Assembly (NCBI GenBank): GCA_038501625.1
Contig: JAZAYU010000001.1
Coordinates: 4,419,457-4,483,456 of the forward strand
DNA: 64,000 nt
From: Corbicula japonica
Taxonomy: Eukaryota > Mollusca > Bivalvia > Venerida > Cyrenidae
Direction of reading: 5' to 3'
A model generated the notes under the pieces. It did not search any database and was not told where the DNA came from. It saw nothing but the letters and a program-made list of their open reading frames with translations. This document shows positions 21,204 to 32,160 of the stretch, piece by piece (the first letter of the stretch is position 1; every line of letters begins with the position of its first letter). The position numbers and the translations under genes are program-made.

Positions 21204-21370
21204 CAAACTGTATTATAGATAATCCGTTATGCGAGGACGAAGATAAGCTTCTGCCAATATCCAACGAAGTGAATAATTGTGGAATGTTGTTTAGACATTC
21301 ATTTACACTAAAACTTTTACAAAAATCGAAATATCGTAGCTTATGCTTTTATATGCTCATCCCGGGTTGA

Positions 21371-21852
21371 GGTTCAACTTTTTGATGGCGAAATGATAAC
21401 AAATGATGCAACAAGTTTGTTCTGATTTCTCAATATAAAATGATCCGAATATTTATGAATGCTGTCTAACAACGGAAGATTATATTCATTATACTATTAC
21501 AGAAGCGTTGCGTGTGACGTGCGACAGACGTAAATGTCTTATTACCCCTTTATCAAATACATATTTTGTATATATGAATCTTTTATTTTTTCATTTTGAA
21601 GTTGCTACGATACAAAGCTATAATTATAGTTTATGCTCTAACGTCGACTGAAGTCCATAAAACTCTTATTGTGAATTAACAGTGTTAGGTAAACGATTCA
21701 TGTCCGGAAAAGCCTCACGACGAAAAAATATACTCAATGCAAAACTAAAAGAACCCGATCGAATCGAAAAGGTCTCTTTTAAGATTACACAAACTTATCG
21801 GCGTAAACTCTAAAGCTCTTCGGCCAACGTCGTGAAAAAAAAGGTAAAAAGT
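21371..21852. other. No feature seen
   Basis: AT-rich, no repeat or frame of note. Confidence 0.5.
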
Positions 21853-22090
21853 GAAATATGCATATCAGGAATCGCCACACTCACAAAACACAGCCCCAAC
21901 CCCCACGCAGCGAAAAAAGAAGAGAGGAAAAGAGAGCATGTTGTTATAAGTATGTCAATTCAAAAAAGACGCCACAAACAATGAACGACATAAGGAACCC
22001 TTGGGGTTACCGCCTTGGAACGGTCAGTGGCAAAACAAATTCTGGGGTTTTAAACCAGGCTCTAGGGTGCACCTGAACCTCACACAGGTC
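21853..22090 (-). repeat. Dispersed repeat R1 (inverted orientation)
   Basis: Reads GAAATATGCATATCAGGAAT, then CGGTCAGTGGCAAAACAAAT and TTTAAACCAGGCTCTAGG, the complement of the 41405-41712 copy. Confidence 0.8.
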
Positions 22091-22149
22091 GGTAAGCAAA
22101 TGTATAAACGTCAGATGGGTTAATTACAAAGCAAGCATATTGAACGTTC

Positions 22150-22367
22150 TTTTGAGTTCACGGATGATTTTACCTTTAGTTCCCTGATGACTTAAACCTT
22201 GAGTTCACTGATGACTTTTACCTTGAGTTCCCTGGTGACTTTAACCTTGAGTTCCCTGATGAATTTTACCTTGAGTTCACTGATGACTTTTACCTTGAGT
22301 TTCCTGATGACTTTTACCTTGAGTTCACTGATGACTTTTACCTTGAGTTCAGTGATGACTTTTACCA
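22150..22367. repeat. 24-bp minisatellite, about nine units
   Basis: Units of the type TTGAGTTCACTGATGACTTT plus TACC repeat head to tail with few substitutions. Because 24 is a multiple of three, every frame stays open (octapeptides such as ELKVKVIS on the minus strand), which creates ORFs without meaning. Confidence 0.9.
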
Positions 22368-22489
22368 ATACAATCAAGAATTTGGCATATTCGTTTTCAA
22401 TTTGTTAATAAAATAGTCATGAAATACTGGTTGAAAAATAACTTGAGGTTATATATGTGTGTTGTTGTTTTTTAAATGTTATTGATTTT

Positions 22490-22740
22490 TTGTTGTTTTT
22501 TTTATTATAAATTTAATTTGGGTTTTGTTGATTAAACATACATTTTTCTAAATTCGTGGTTTTAATTTATTATCATCTAAATTTTAAACACTACTACAAT
22601 GTACAAAATATTAAAGCAAACCGTATGTGAAATATTGACGTATGTGACAAATAGAGAACTCACAATAACAAAATCAAATTTAACTCATTTTCCAACATTT
22701 AATGGCTAATAATAATTTGTTGCTTGAAATAGAAATATTG
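22490..22740. repeat. Paralogue of 15905-16140 (R9-associated)
   Basis: Shares AAACATAC..TTTTTCTAAATTCGTGG, ACACTACTAC, ATGTGACAAATAGAG and the order of these with 15905-16140. Confidence 0.6.
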
Positions 22741-23809
22741 TTTTTTATTATTTTATTTGTTTTGTTTTTTAATATTGTTGAATATTTCTGTTAACGGCCA
22801 AAAACTCTATATAATCATATTATCTATGAAAATTTTCGATGAATAAGAAATGGATCTTACACTGAAATTATTGATTTTGCGGTGAAGAACATTCACCAAA
22901 TCTGATAAATTATTAAAATATGTGCAAAACCAACGATCAGCAGTTGCAAGTGATTCACAGCAATTTAGGTATAAACTCATTACAGATTATTGTTGAAGTA
23001 ATAAAATATTATTCAAGCCATACATGTAACTGCACGAATATCTTGCCAATGACCGCACATGAGTGATACAAAATACCTTTGTGATTGTTGATCCGAATCA
23101 TAAAGGTATTACTGATGAAACGATAACATCATTTTATTATATTTAGGAAATGACTAGTCTAACTAAGATAACAAAATACTTTATTACTAGTTTTAAGTGG
23201 TTTGAATGTTACAAAGTTCAATTTATTTAAATATGCACTAAATTATTTTTCAATTATTTTATGCTAAAAGCTTATTTTAAAGACTTCGTTGATGGCTCAT
23301 ACTACATGGTATGGAATGACGCGATGTATCTTATGACATTGTACTTAGTCTTAAACGATTCGCATTCCTGTTGCATACGTAATTAAGCTTGATAATTATG
23401 TTGATAGGAAGTCAAAAAAAGTAAGGAATTTAAAAATTAAAAAAAATCATTGCATAAAGTATAATCGTGATTAACAAAAATTATACTGGCTGTTACCTTA
23501 CTTGGTGTTGCGACCTGAAAGTAGGATAAAACACATAGAGCTGGAAGATAAATAAGATTTTCCATTAAAAAATAAGAAAAAAGTTATATATAATGGTCCA
23601 AGAGTGACATCTGGTATCTTAGAATTTCAATTTAAATTTAACAAGGCAATCGGAACGACAGCAATATCCCAGCCGCATTCGGTAATTTTGGGAAGGTTAT
23701 GGATGCTAAATTGCAAATTAACACATATATCTGTGCAACGATCATGAGGTTTAACACAGTATTAACATTATTGGATGTAAAATTAGATAGAAATTATGGT
23801 AGTGACACA
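22741..23809. other. No feature seen
   Basis: AT-rich stretch without recognised gene or repeat. Confidence 0.5.
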
Positions 23810-24315
23810 CATTACATGACTCTAGTCTTTGACAAACACATATGATCTGGACCTTGAGCCAGCATAGTTGAAATACAGGTTCTGCACATCGTCTCAATAA
23901 AGTGAACATTTGACCAAAGTTTCATGACATTCCGTCCAGTTATGGAGCAAATACGAAATACATGATTCGGACCTTCAAAGACAACGAGTGACCTTGACCT
24001 TGAGCCATGAACAATGAACATTTGACTTAAGTTTAATAAAACTCATTCCAGGGGCTCAGAAGGTATGAAACACGAAATATATGGTTCAAATCTCCATACA
24101 ACACTGGTGACTTTGACCTTCAGCCGGCCTCGTTGGAACATAGGTTTTGCACGTCATCTTGATGGGGAGAACATTTGACTCAATTTTTATAAAATTTCTT
24201 CTAGTGATTGAAAATTTGTGGACTGTACACGAAATTTGCATGCATGGAAGAAAGGACGGACGTACTAAGACCATTCCTCTATCTCCCTGCCGCTACTCGG
24301 TGGGGAATAATAATG
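23810..24315. repeat. Tandem repeat with GACCTTGACCTTGAGCC motif
   Basis: Three diverged units of roughly 120-150 bases, each with GAACATTTGAC followed by a T/A-rich segment and CGAAAT..ATGGTTC. The right end has AAGAAAGGACGGACG and CGCTACTCGGTGGGGAATAA, a terminal motif seen in many mollusc repeats. A related end motif is at 31805-31900. Confidence 0.6.
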
Positions 24316-24540
24316 TAAGATATTCCATATTTCTGACACTTTTTCGAGAGTGCCATTTCGGTCATGTTATCTGAACGGCAAATGGAATATTTCTTATTGG
24401 AGCATTGTCGGACTGTAAATGTCACAGAACGTATATATCACAAGTGTGACATATTCGGTCTTGGGTCGATTACACACGTGAATTTTATTATTTTAAAGAC
24501 ACAATAATAACATCATGCCGGAATCGTAGAAACCAAAACC

Positions 24541-24542
24541 AC

Positions 24543-24581
<39 letters not shown>

Positions 24582-24648
24582 TATCATCATCGTCAAACTA
24601 TCAACATCATTAACATCATCATCATCATCATCATCATCATCACAAGCT
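24541..24648. repeat. (ATC)n microsatellite
   Basis: Long interrupted ATC trinucleotide run. Confidence 0.95.
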
Positions 24649-25320
24649 GCAGTGGAAGCAACAGTTACTGCAGATGTTGTAAAGTGAGTATTAATTCTAT
24701 TAGTTACATGTATAGACTAAAATACTGAGAGTTATTAAGTTTAAAAGAACCCCATCGTGCACAGCTTCAATGCTGTGTTTTTTTTTTCATTATAATGCTT
24801 AGACGTGCATGACATTTTCAAGATGTTGTTTGTCAACCGCGATGCGGTAAGACGTTTTTGCTTTAAAAAAACATCCAGACATATTATATACATCTTTAAT
24901 GTCAGAATAAATACTGACATCATTTGTGGCAACATAATAAAGAGTATTCGTCAATTGCAGGTACATTTTATCCTAGCAAACGTGGAAACTAAAGCTTAAA
25001 CATGTTAACGAATTAAAGCTGTTTTATTTTGCTTAGGATTTTCAAGTTCAGTGCCTCTTCCATGTCGTGAAAGTAATTATCACTAAAATGCTGAAATAAT
25101 ATCCAATCGTTTCCAATGTCCTCTTTTCTTGCCGTGTCTTTTATAGTTTTTTACTTTTAACACGTAATTCCCATCATATTACATAATTGCCAATGAATTC
25201 ATAATACCTTGATATTCTGATGTATGTTGTGTTTTACAGAGGTGAACTTAACAGTCTACTTTAAGAAGTGTCGACCTTTCAAAAAGACATAATATTATTA
25301 GAGCGGTATGGTAATCTTAC
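24649..25320. other. No feature seen
   Basis: Short opposing frames at 24741-24999 are not supported by any family. Nothing else recognised. Confidence 0.5.
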
Positions 25321-25610
25321 ACGTTTTCCAGTCATAAGGTGGACATCTTGCAAAGAAAACAAGCGCAGGTTATCTCACACGTTTTACAGTCATGAGGAGG
25401 ACATCTTGCAATAAAACAAGTACAGATAATCTCACAAGTTTTACAGTCATAAGGTGGATATCTTGCAAAGAAAACAAGCACAGGTAATCTCACACGTTTT
25501 CCAGTCATAAGGAGGACATCTTGCAATAAAACAAGCACAGATAATCTCACACGTTTTAAAGTCATAAGGAGGACATCTTGCAAAGAAAAAAACACACAGT
25601 TAAGCACACA
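25321..25610. repeat. 57/58-bp tandem repeat with dimeric periodicity
   Basis: Five units start at 25321, 25379, 25436, 25494 and 25551 (ACGTTTTCCAGTCATAAGG...). Units alternate between GCAAAGAAAACAAG and GCAATAAAACAAG, so the real period is a ~115-bp dimer. Confidence 0.9.
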
Positions 25611-25654
25611 TTCAATAAGAATGCTCAGCATTAAAGGCATATTAAACTAGATTA

Positions 25655-25990
25655 AAAAATATTAATTTTGTCGCTACGCAACACTCCGGTAAGAAAATTA
25701 TACGAATATGTCACACATACAGAATTTGACATATGCAGTGTTTGTTAAATGTGAGACTGAATATTTACATCGCAATAATTATAGATTGACGATAGCAATT
25801 TGATCTGATTAAAAACAATTGTCTAAAAAGTGTCTTGTGATATTTTATCAACCAAAATGTTTAAGAATCCTTTAATATTAATGAGTTCTTTTTACAAGTT
25901 CAACGTAACGACACGATTTTCTTATCTTTCAAATTAAGGTAATATGAAAATCGTTCCAATCTCAAAGAGTTTACTTTATGTAAGTTTGTT
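25655..25990. repeat. Dispersed block paralogous to 31000-31330
   Basis: Both contain GAATATTTACATCGCAATAA, CAAAAAGT..CATATAATATTTT / CTAAAAAGTGTC..GATATTTTATCAACCAAA, and CAACGTAACGACACG-like segments in the same order. Confidence 0.55.
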
Positions 25991-26807
25991 TGAGGCAAAA
26001 TTTTCTGTATGTTATATACATTTTACCAAACACACATGTACGAGCTATAGTCCACCGACGAGGTTGTCAACTTGAGAGCTGAAACAACACGCTGAAATGA
26101 TCAACATTTATCACACCACTTACTTTTCGGTCGAATGTATCTCTGGCTTTAGTATTTCGTATAAAATAACAGACACAGTGAGTGGCTGTGAATTTAAACC
26201 CTTCATTTTCGTTTTTTTTTGTTGTTGTTTTTTTTTTGAGAGTGTAGATATACAAAAAATGATTTACTAAGTTCTGAATGCTTTATATCTTTAAATATTG
26301 CCTGCTTTACTATTCTTCAAAGTATTATATTCCTTTTGTGGAAATACTCTTACCTGCAATGATAAAACACATATTAACAGCAAGAAACAACTAGTCAAAC
26401 CTGTTTCAAGCAGCCACCAAAGGTAGTGACTGATTAACACAGACAGCTGTTTAAGAAAGGTTGAAATAAGAACAAAATATTATTTTCGGACATAATTAAA
26501 CTGGCTGTTTAAGACAGTTGGTTGATGAATGCCGGTGGCTGCTAAGGCATGTTCAACTGTATATTCATTTTGTTGTACCTGATAAAATCTGAATTTGAAC
26601 CATTATACTTCGAACAGAATAAATTCATTAAAATTAGAATGTTTCAGATAGTCAACCACATAATATTTTAGTTCACATGGGCAAGTATTCAGTCACATTG
26701 TGTAGTGAGGCTAAAACTTGCTCAGCTGAGATGTACAGAAAAAGCATGTAAGTAAATAGTTAACTATTCAACATGTATATTAAAGTATTCGAATAAAGAC
26801 TGACCGT
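25991..26807. other. No gene; GGTGGCTGCTAAG-type short repeat
   Basis: Around 26400-26570 there are scattered AGCAGCCACC / GGTGGCTGC segments that could be a decayed repeat. Otherwise unremarkable. Confidence 0.4.
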
Positions 26808-26919
26808 GGCCCAAGATCATAAAACTAAATCTGGAGATCAGTCTCAAATCGCAATCATCTCAATCAGATCCTTGAGATTTGAGACTTATCTCAAATCTTA
26901 GTTTTATGATCTTGGGCCC
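26808..26919. mobile_element. R2 hairpin element, diverged copy
   Basis: Inverted repeat from GGCCCAAGATCATAAAACTA to GTTTTATGATCTTGGGCC, with the R2 core CAGTCTCAAATC / GATTTGAGACT. It lacks the CATTTCAGCC loop segment, so it is a shorter or older variant. Confidence 0.75.
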
Positions 26920-27241
26920 TGTGTATCTCCCCAGTTGATACTTGATTGTTTAACCTTTATGGTGATAATGTGACAAGACGAGTCTGTTATAAATGTTTAC
27001 GAATGGTTTATACATTATTTGCAACGTGATGGCATTTACCACTCCAGATCTTTCTAAGAAAATGTCGTGTCTGGCCAACATCCGATAAGTGGGAGAAAAG
27101 GACATCCTGAACGTTGTATACAAGATGACATATAAATGTACATTCTAGTCGTTTTACATGTACTATATCTAGATTATATGTACTGTTTCCTACCATCGTT
27201 TGTGATGGATCAAACAAGTACTGTTCACTGGTGTAAAAATT

Positions 27242-27312
27242 TTGTCGCGCTCAACCTGGGCTAGGCGACGTGTGTAATAATATGAATTTCCATTACTGCT
27301 CATGATCAGGCC
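27242..27312. repeat. R4 fragment, interrupted
   Basis: GTCGCGCTCAACCTGGGCTAG to CAGGCCTCAATCAAA, where a LINE 3' end begins inside the R4 sequence. Confidence 0.65.
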
Positions 27313-27430
27313 TCAATCAAAGTTCAAAGTTCAAAAGTTTTATTAGGCATAAACAATAACAGAATCTTGCCCTTAACAATGGCTGATTTTTACAAACATA
27401 ATACAATCCAACACATTCATAGAAGTAGAA
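27313..27430 (-). mobile_element. LINE 3' end with heptamer tail (5'-truncated)
   Basis: Starts with CAAAGTTCAAAGTTCAAAAG, i.e. a minus-strand tail of TTTGAAC-type repeats, followed by TTTTATTAGGCATAAACAAT. Short tandem tails plus a TTATTGGCATAAAC-like segment are usual at CR1/L2-like LINE 3' ends. It interrupts R4. No coding part remains. Confidence 0.5.
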
Positions 27431-29357
27431 GACATGTTCATGGCAACATATATACTATATAATAGGAGATTAAGCATGATATACATATTACTTACTTAAC
27501 ATAACATGGGTTACTATATATTTTGTTTTCTTATACCTATATACTTTATTGGGTTCAAAATAATATACATTTTCATCAATAGTATAAATATTTGTTTTGT
27601 TTATTACTTAATTAGAAAAACAACCAGCAAAACAAAACAAAAACGCTGAGTCAGTGTCTCAAGAACTAGTGTCTTTCCGCTCTTTTGTTTCTTTGCTCAA
27701 TCAATCAGAATCTGCAAAGATCCCATTTCATCTATTTCTCTAGTACTCCCACATCGTATGACTTAGGAAGCAAGGTCTGTAATTCGTATGCTGCACGATT
27801 TTAAAGAGGTTATTAATACACAGCATGAATTTTTAAGTGTCCAGAAGGTAACAAAACTGAAAAGAAATGTTCATATATAGCCTGTTTATAACGCAATGCA
27901 ACAAGCACAAACGTACTTGAATTTGATTTAAAAAAATAACAACATACATTTTGGCTTTCATCTTTCATAGGATTTCCAACTGAATGATGTATACGAGTGT
28001 TTGTCTAAGGTATTTTCATTTGCGTTAGGTATTTTAAATATTTATTCCACGCGGTATTGCAAACATCTTGTTTGTTTAAGACAATCGGAATAATTATGTT
28101 TCGTGCCTTCGAAACAATCTTTTATAGCCAACTAAACTTGTGTAATTCCAAAGTAATCAGCTTTGAAGATGAAGGTTTTAGTATCATTTCCCCTAGGCTT
28201 CACTTTTTGTAAAGAGAGAAATGAAGCAACCATAATGGGTTTCTATAACTCGAGACAAATGAATATATCGATATTATAAAGCTGAGATTTGTGATCAAGT
28301 CTAAAATGATTGAGATTAAGCTGAACTTAAAAATTCGGGAAAGACATAATACACAATGTTTGTTTATTTTAAATGATACTAAACGAATTGAATTATTTTT
28401 ATATGTTTAAATTATATTTAATGAAAAAATGCAAACATTGAACTAATTGGTGGAGGGATAGGGACAAATATATATTAGATTTGTTTTAGCAATCACTGAC
28501 TTACACGGTTATTTCAATTATTATTTTATAAAATAATCGCCGATAAAACTTTAAATAAGCGCTCATTTGCGAACAGGGTTGGGCAATCTCAGTGGTTGTT
28601 TACCTATGTTTGATATGAATCGGATCTTATATATTTGCCGTCCAATTCAGGTCATTCAAATCGAGGAATATTTAACGATCAAAAGAACGAAAAACGTGTA
28701 CAAGTTACGGCATTACAAATAAATATTTAATAAAGTAAAAAAAACGGTCTTCAAATATGAGCTGCATTTTTTATCACCTGGTTCGCGTCTTTCATGTTTT
28801 ATAAATCTGACGAGAAAAAAGAGGTTTAAGCTACAAAATTCATAACACAATTAATTATTGTTTTCTGTGTTATTATATGTTTATAAAGTGCATGTAATTT
28901 ACCTTTTGCCAAAGAAACAGTAATATGTCCTCTTCCCAGCGCGGCCTTACCATGTCATTTAAATCTTAGAATTAACATGGAATCAGCGAGGAGTAAAAGA
29001 ATAGATTTGTATCGTTTTGGTTGTTTTTTATATAATAATGCTATTAATCAAGTGAATTCATATTGGCTTTGTTGTAGGTTCAAGGTTAGTCATATTAGCT
29101 AGAGGCCGAGGGCTAATATGATGGCCGATCCCCAAATACTATGGCCTATCACTTGATAAACGATATTGTTATTAGTAAACAAACTAAAAACATCAAAATC
29201 ATATAAAGATTAATCTGTGCCAGTGCGAGAATTGCTGGGCGATTATGAGATACTTCATTTATAGTAGTTCATATAACGAGCAGGTCGTATTTAACAAGTT
29301 GTTACCATTGAAATAGACTCTTAAACGGATTTTGGAAATACTCTTTTCCTCTCTACA
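27431..29357. other. No gene seen
   Basis: 28277-28325 has a faint R2-like remnant (TATAAAGCTGAGATTTG). Otherwise AT-rich with no recognised element. Confidence 0.5.
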
Positions 29358-29428
29358 TTTTGGCTGAGTGGGCAGGCTGTGTCTGCTGGATGTGTCCATT
29401 CCCGATATGCATATTTCACTTTTTTTTC
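29358..29428 (+). repeat. R1 right-end fragment
   Basis: GGCTGTGTCTGCTGGATGTG and TTCCCGATATGCATATTTCAC match the right end of R1. Confidence 0.75.
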
Positions 29429-30154
29429 AGAAATTACCATTAAACAGGAGCCTCTTTAAACATTCATGTATACGATGAGATGTTTACTTCGTTGCTTCTG
29501 ACAATCATTTCCAGTCTCTTTGCATTATTTAAAGTTTATAATCATCTTCATTTAACCGACATTTGATCAAGTTAATCATGATTCTAAGAGAAATTTGGGA
29601 TTTGCGTGCATGAAAAAGATATAATTCGTTGGCATGAGTTACATATTATATTTAATGTCTAACTTTGACATAAGATATTAATATAATTTTAGCACAGCTA
29701 TTAATCTCAATGTTTTTAAAATGAATTACCTCAAGAAATATTTAGGCGAACTGCACTTAAAATTTGATGCGCATATTTTGCAAGTTGCATATCAATATCA
29801 AATTAAAATTAACTACTTAATTTGATTTTGAAAAATATTTATTTGGAAAATAGACAATACGTAAGAAACCTGAGTTTTGTGGCGAAGGACTTAATAAAAT
29901 TATTAACAAATCAATGTAAAACGCGTCAAATGACTTGACGTTTTAGTGTTTTATCAATAATGTTGGTTTTATTACACATTTTGACTCATCATCAATTTAT
30001 GTACACGAAATGCAGAAATATCGAAGTCGTCTGTCAAACCTTTTTAAGGGATTATTAAATTTCCGAAGATAAAATCGCATTGTTCGGCCATACTTTGAAT
30101 TGTACAGAGGATAATAGATGTATCAATCTTCAAAAGTATTTTACATAACATCGA
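29429..30154. other. No feature seen
   Basis: AT-rich; CGTCAAATGACTTGACG near 29928 is a short palindrome. Confidence 0.5.
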
Positions 30155-30440
30155 TATAACAAGTCAAGTCAAATTATTTATTGGCATAAACATTATACAT
30201 GGTTTTGCCATCATTTGACGGTATATAAAACATGTGAAAACAATACATATCGAACTCGTCCGTACAAGGTGAGGAGAACATTACTTCGAACGAACAAGGC
30301 ACTTCAAAAAAAAACCCTAACAGAAGAACAAGTAATGGCTTGAGACAAAGGTCAATTTCGGGATTGCCGAATCGGTCGGTGGTTCGAACATCATATCGTT
30401 TAAAAAATCGTTTTTTTTCTGTAGATACCTTCCTTAACAA
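30155..30440 (-). mobile_element. Second LINE-like 3' end with pentamer tail
   Basis: Starts CAAGTCAAGTCAAATTATTT and continues TTATTGGCATAAACATTATA, resembling 27313-27430. As a minus-strand element the tail would be TTGAC repeats. The frame at 30174-30440 has no recognisable domain. Confidence 0.4.
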
Positions 30441-31586
30441 TTGTTTAAATCACTGTCCAACTCTTTGATAACTTACGTTAAATTCTTGTAACGAAAAACG
30501 TACGAAAAAAGGTGACTGGTAACTAAATATGCATATTGCTGTTAAAAGTACTGCTTTAATTAGTAGCATTTCTTAGCTTCAATGTTCAAATTTCTCGAAA
30601 TTGTTGTTAAATGTTTCAAAATATAATAAAAAGTCTTAAAATGAAACACATTGAAGTTCTTAATTATTTGCTATACTTATAATCGAAGTAGTGAGTGAAT
30701 GAGTGAATGATATGGCAAATACAGGTATTTGATGTATGTTCTTTATATGTCCTGTCATGTTAAGTGTAAGCCCAGCTGCGGAGACATGATAACGATGCTA
30801 TGTATCTAGGTTAAGAAGTTAATTAACTCATGTTTGTTTAAAAACGTAAGCAAAAATGTAAACAATGTAGAAGAGATAAAAAAAATTAGTTCATCACTTT
30901 TGAAAAAATAACGTATTCTTATACTACGTACCTTGTAGTTGTGATCGCATTTTTTTCGTTTTACGTTACACTTAGATAGGATAAATTTTTTATCGACCAA
31001 AAAACAAGAGAACATAAGAATGTAATTTGAAAGCATAGGTTTGATGTTTGCAAAGTATGTTGTAACGTAAAAATGAATATTTACATCGCAATAATCACAT
31101 AGGAACGTATGGAATTTTGTCTGTCCAAAAAGTATCATATAATATTTTGTCAACCAAATTGTGGTCAGATCTTTTGACAGTAATGAAATAAGCAGTTATA
31201 ATTTTTGTCTAAAGGTTACAACGCAACTTCACGACATAGATATCTGTATCTCTCTTGGTAAAGTATAAATGTTCTAAACGTTAAGAATTTACTTAAAGTT
31301 TATAATTAATTGTCCGACAAAGTTTTAATTGTGTAATTACTTACAATGCGTTAAATACAGATATCAGTTATTGTTTATTGTGTAGCATTATGAATCGCTA
31401 AGTCATGTTAACATTTAATTAAATGGAACCATCTAAAATTATACTTAAAGTATGCTTAAATACGTTTTCAGTTTAAACATCTTTATAAAAACATCATCTT
31501 TATTTTTTTTCATTCTATTCTAGTGGAATTGTTTCAGTTAAGGTATTTTTTGCATCGGACTTGCCTTAATATTAGGGTGTTATAAC
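30441..31586. other. No gene; contains paralogue of 25655-25990
   Basis: 31000-31330 matches 25655-25990. The 115-residue frame at 30806-31153 is AT-biased and shows no family. Confidence 0.5.
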
Positions 31587-31601
31587 CTCTCTCACTCTCT
31601 C

Positions 31602-31682
<81 letters not shown>
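31587..31682. repeat. (CT)n microsatellite
   Basis: Almost uninterrupted CT dinucleotide run of about 95 bases. Confidence 0.98.
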
Positions 31683-31684
<2 letters not shown>

Positions 31685-31804
31685 ACTATTACATTGTTTC
31701 TGAACAACTACATAGCATAAATTGCAACGAGGAAATAACTAATAATATTGTTGTCTGAATTGATTACAGCTCTGTTTACCAAACGACTTGAAGGGAACGT
31801 TGCT

Positions 31805-31905
31805 ATATTTTTATACTCCCCGAAGATATTCGGTGGAGCATATAGTCGCCATGTTTTCTGTCCGTCCGTCCGGTAAGTATGCCGGTAAGTATCTATTAAC
31901 ACCGC
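31805..31905. repeat. Dispersed repeat end with GTCCGTCCGTCCGG
   Basis: CCCCGAAGATATTCGGTGGAGC, ATAGTCGCCATG and a CCGT run match the terminal motif of a common mollusc repeat, also seen at 24255-24315 in the opposite sense. Confidence 0.45.
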
Positions 31906-31942
31906 GTCCAATATGTACTTTAGGTTTCATCATTGGCTAAAC

Positions 31943-32160
31943 AAGTGAAATATGCATATTAGGAAATGCCACACCCACAAAACACAAACATCCTGCACAG
32001 CAAAAACGTAGAGGTAAAGAGAGAATTTGTTTATAAATTGTTCCATTTAAAATGTGACAACTCAAACAACGAAAAAGAGAACCTAAAGGATTGCCGCCTT
32101 GAAAAGGTCAGTCGCCAAACCAATTTAACCACTTGAGGTTTAATCCAGTTTCTAGTTGTC
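31943..32160 (-). repeat. Dispersed repeat R1 (inverted orientation)
   Basis: GTGAAATATGCATATTAGGAA, AGCAAAAACGTAGAGG, TTGCCGCCTTGAAAAGGTCA and CAGTTTCTAG follow the R1 order, decayed at the far end. Confidence 0.75.

Noticed and set aside
22192..22377. Octapeptide-repeat ORF on the minus strand
   Set aside because: By-product of a 24-bp minisatellite; the opposite strand is equally open and no start context or flanking exon is seen.
25321..25610. CRISPR-like regularly spaced repeats
   Set aside because: Units are contiguous tandem repeats without unique spacers, in a eukaryotic genome.
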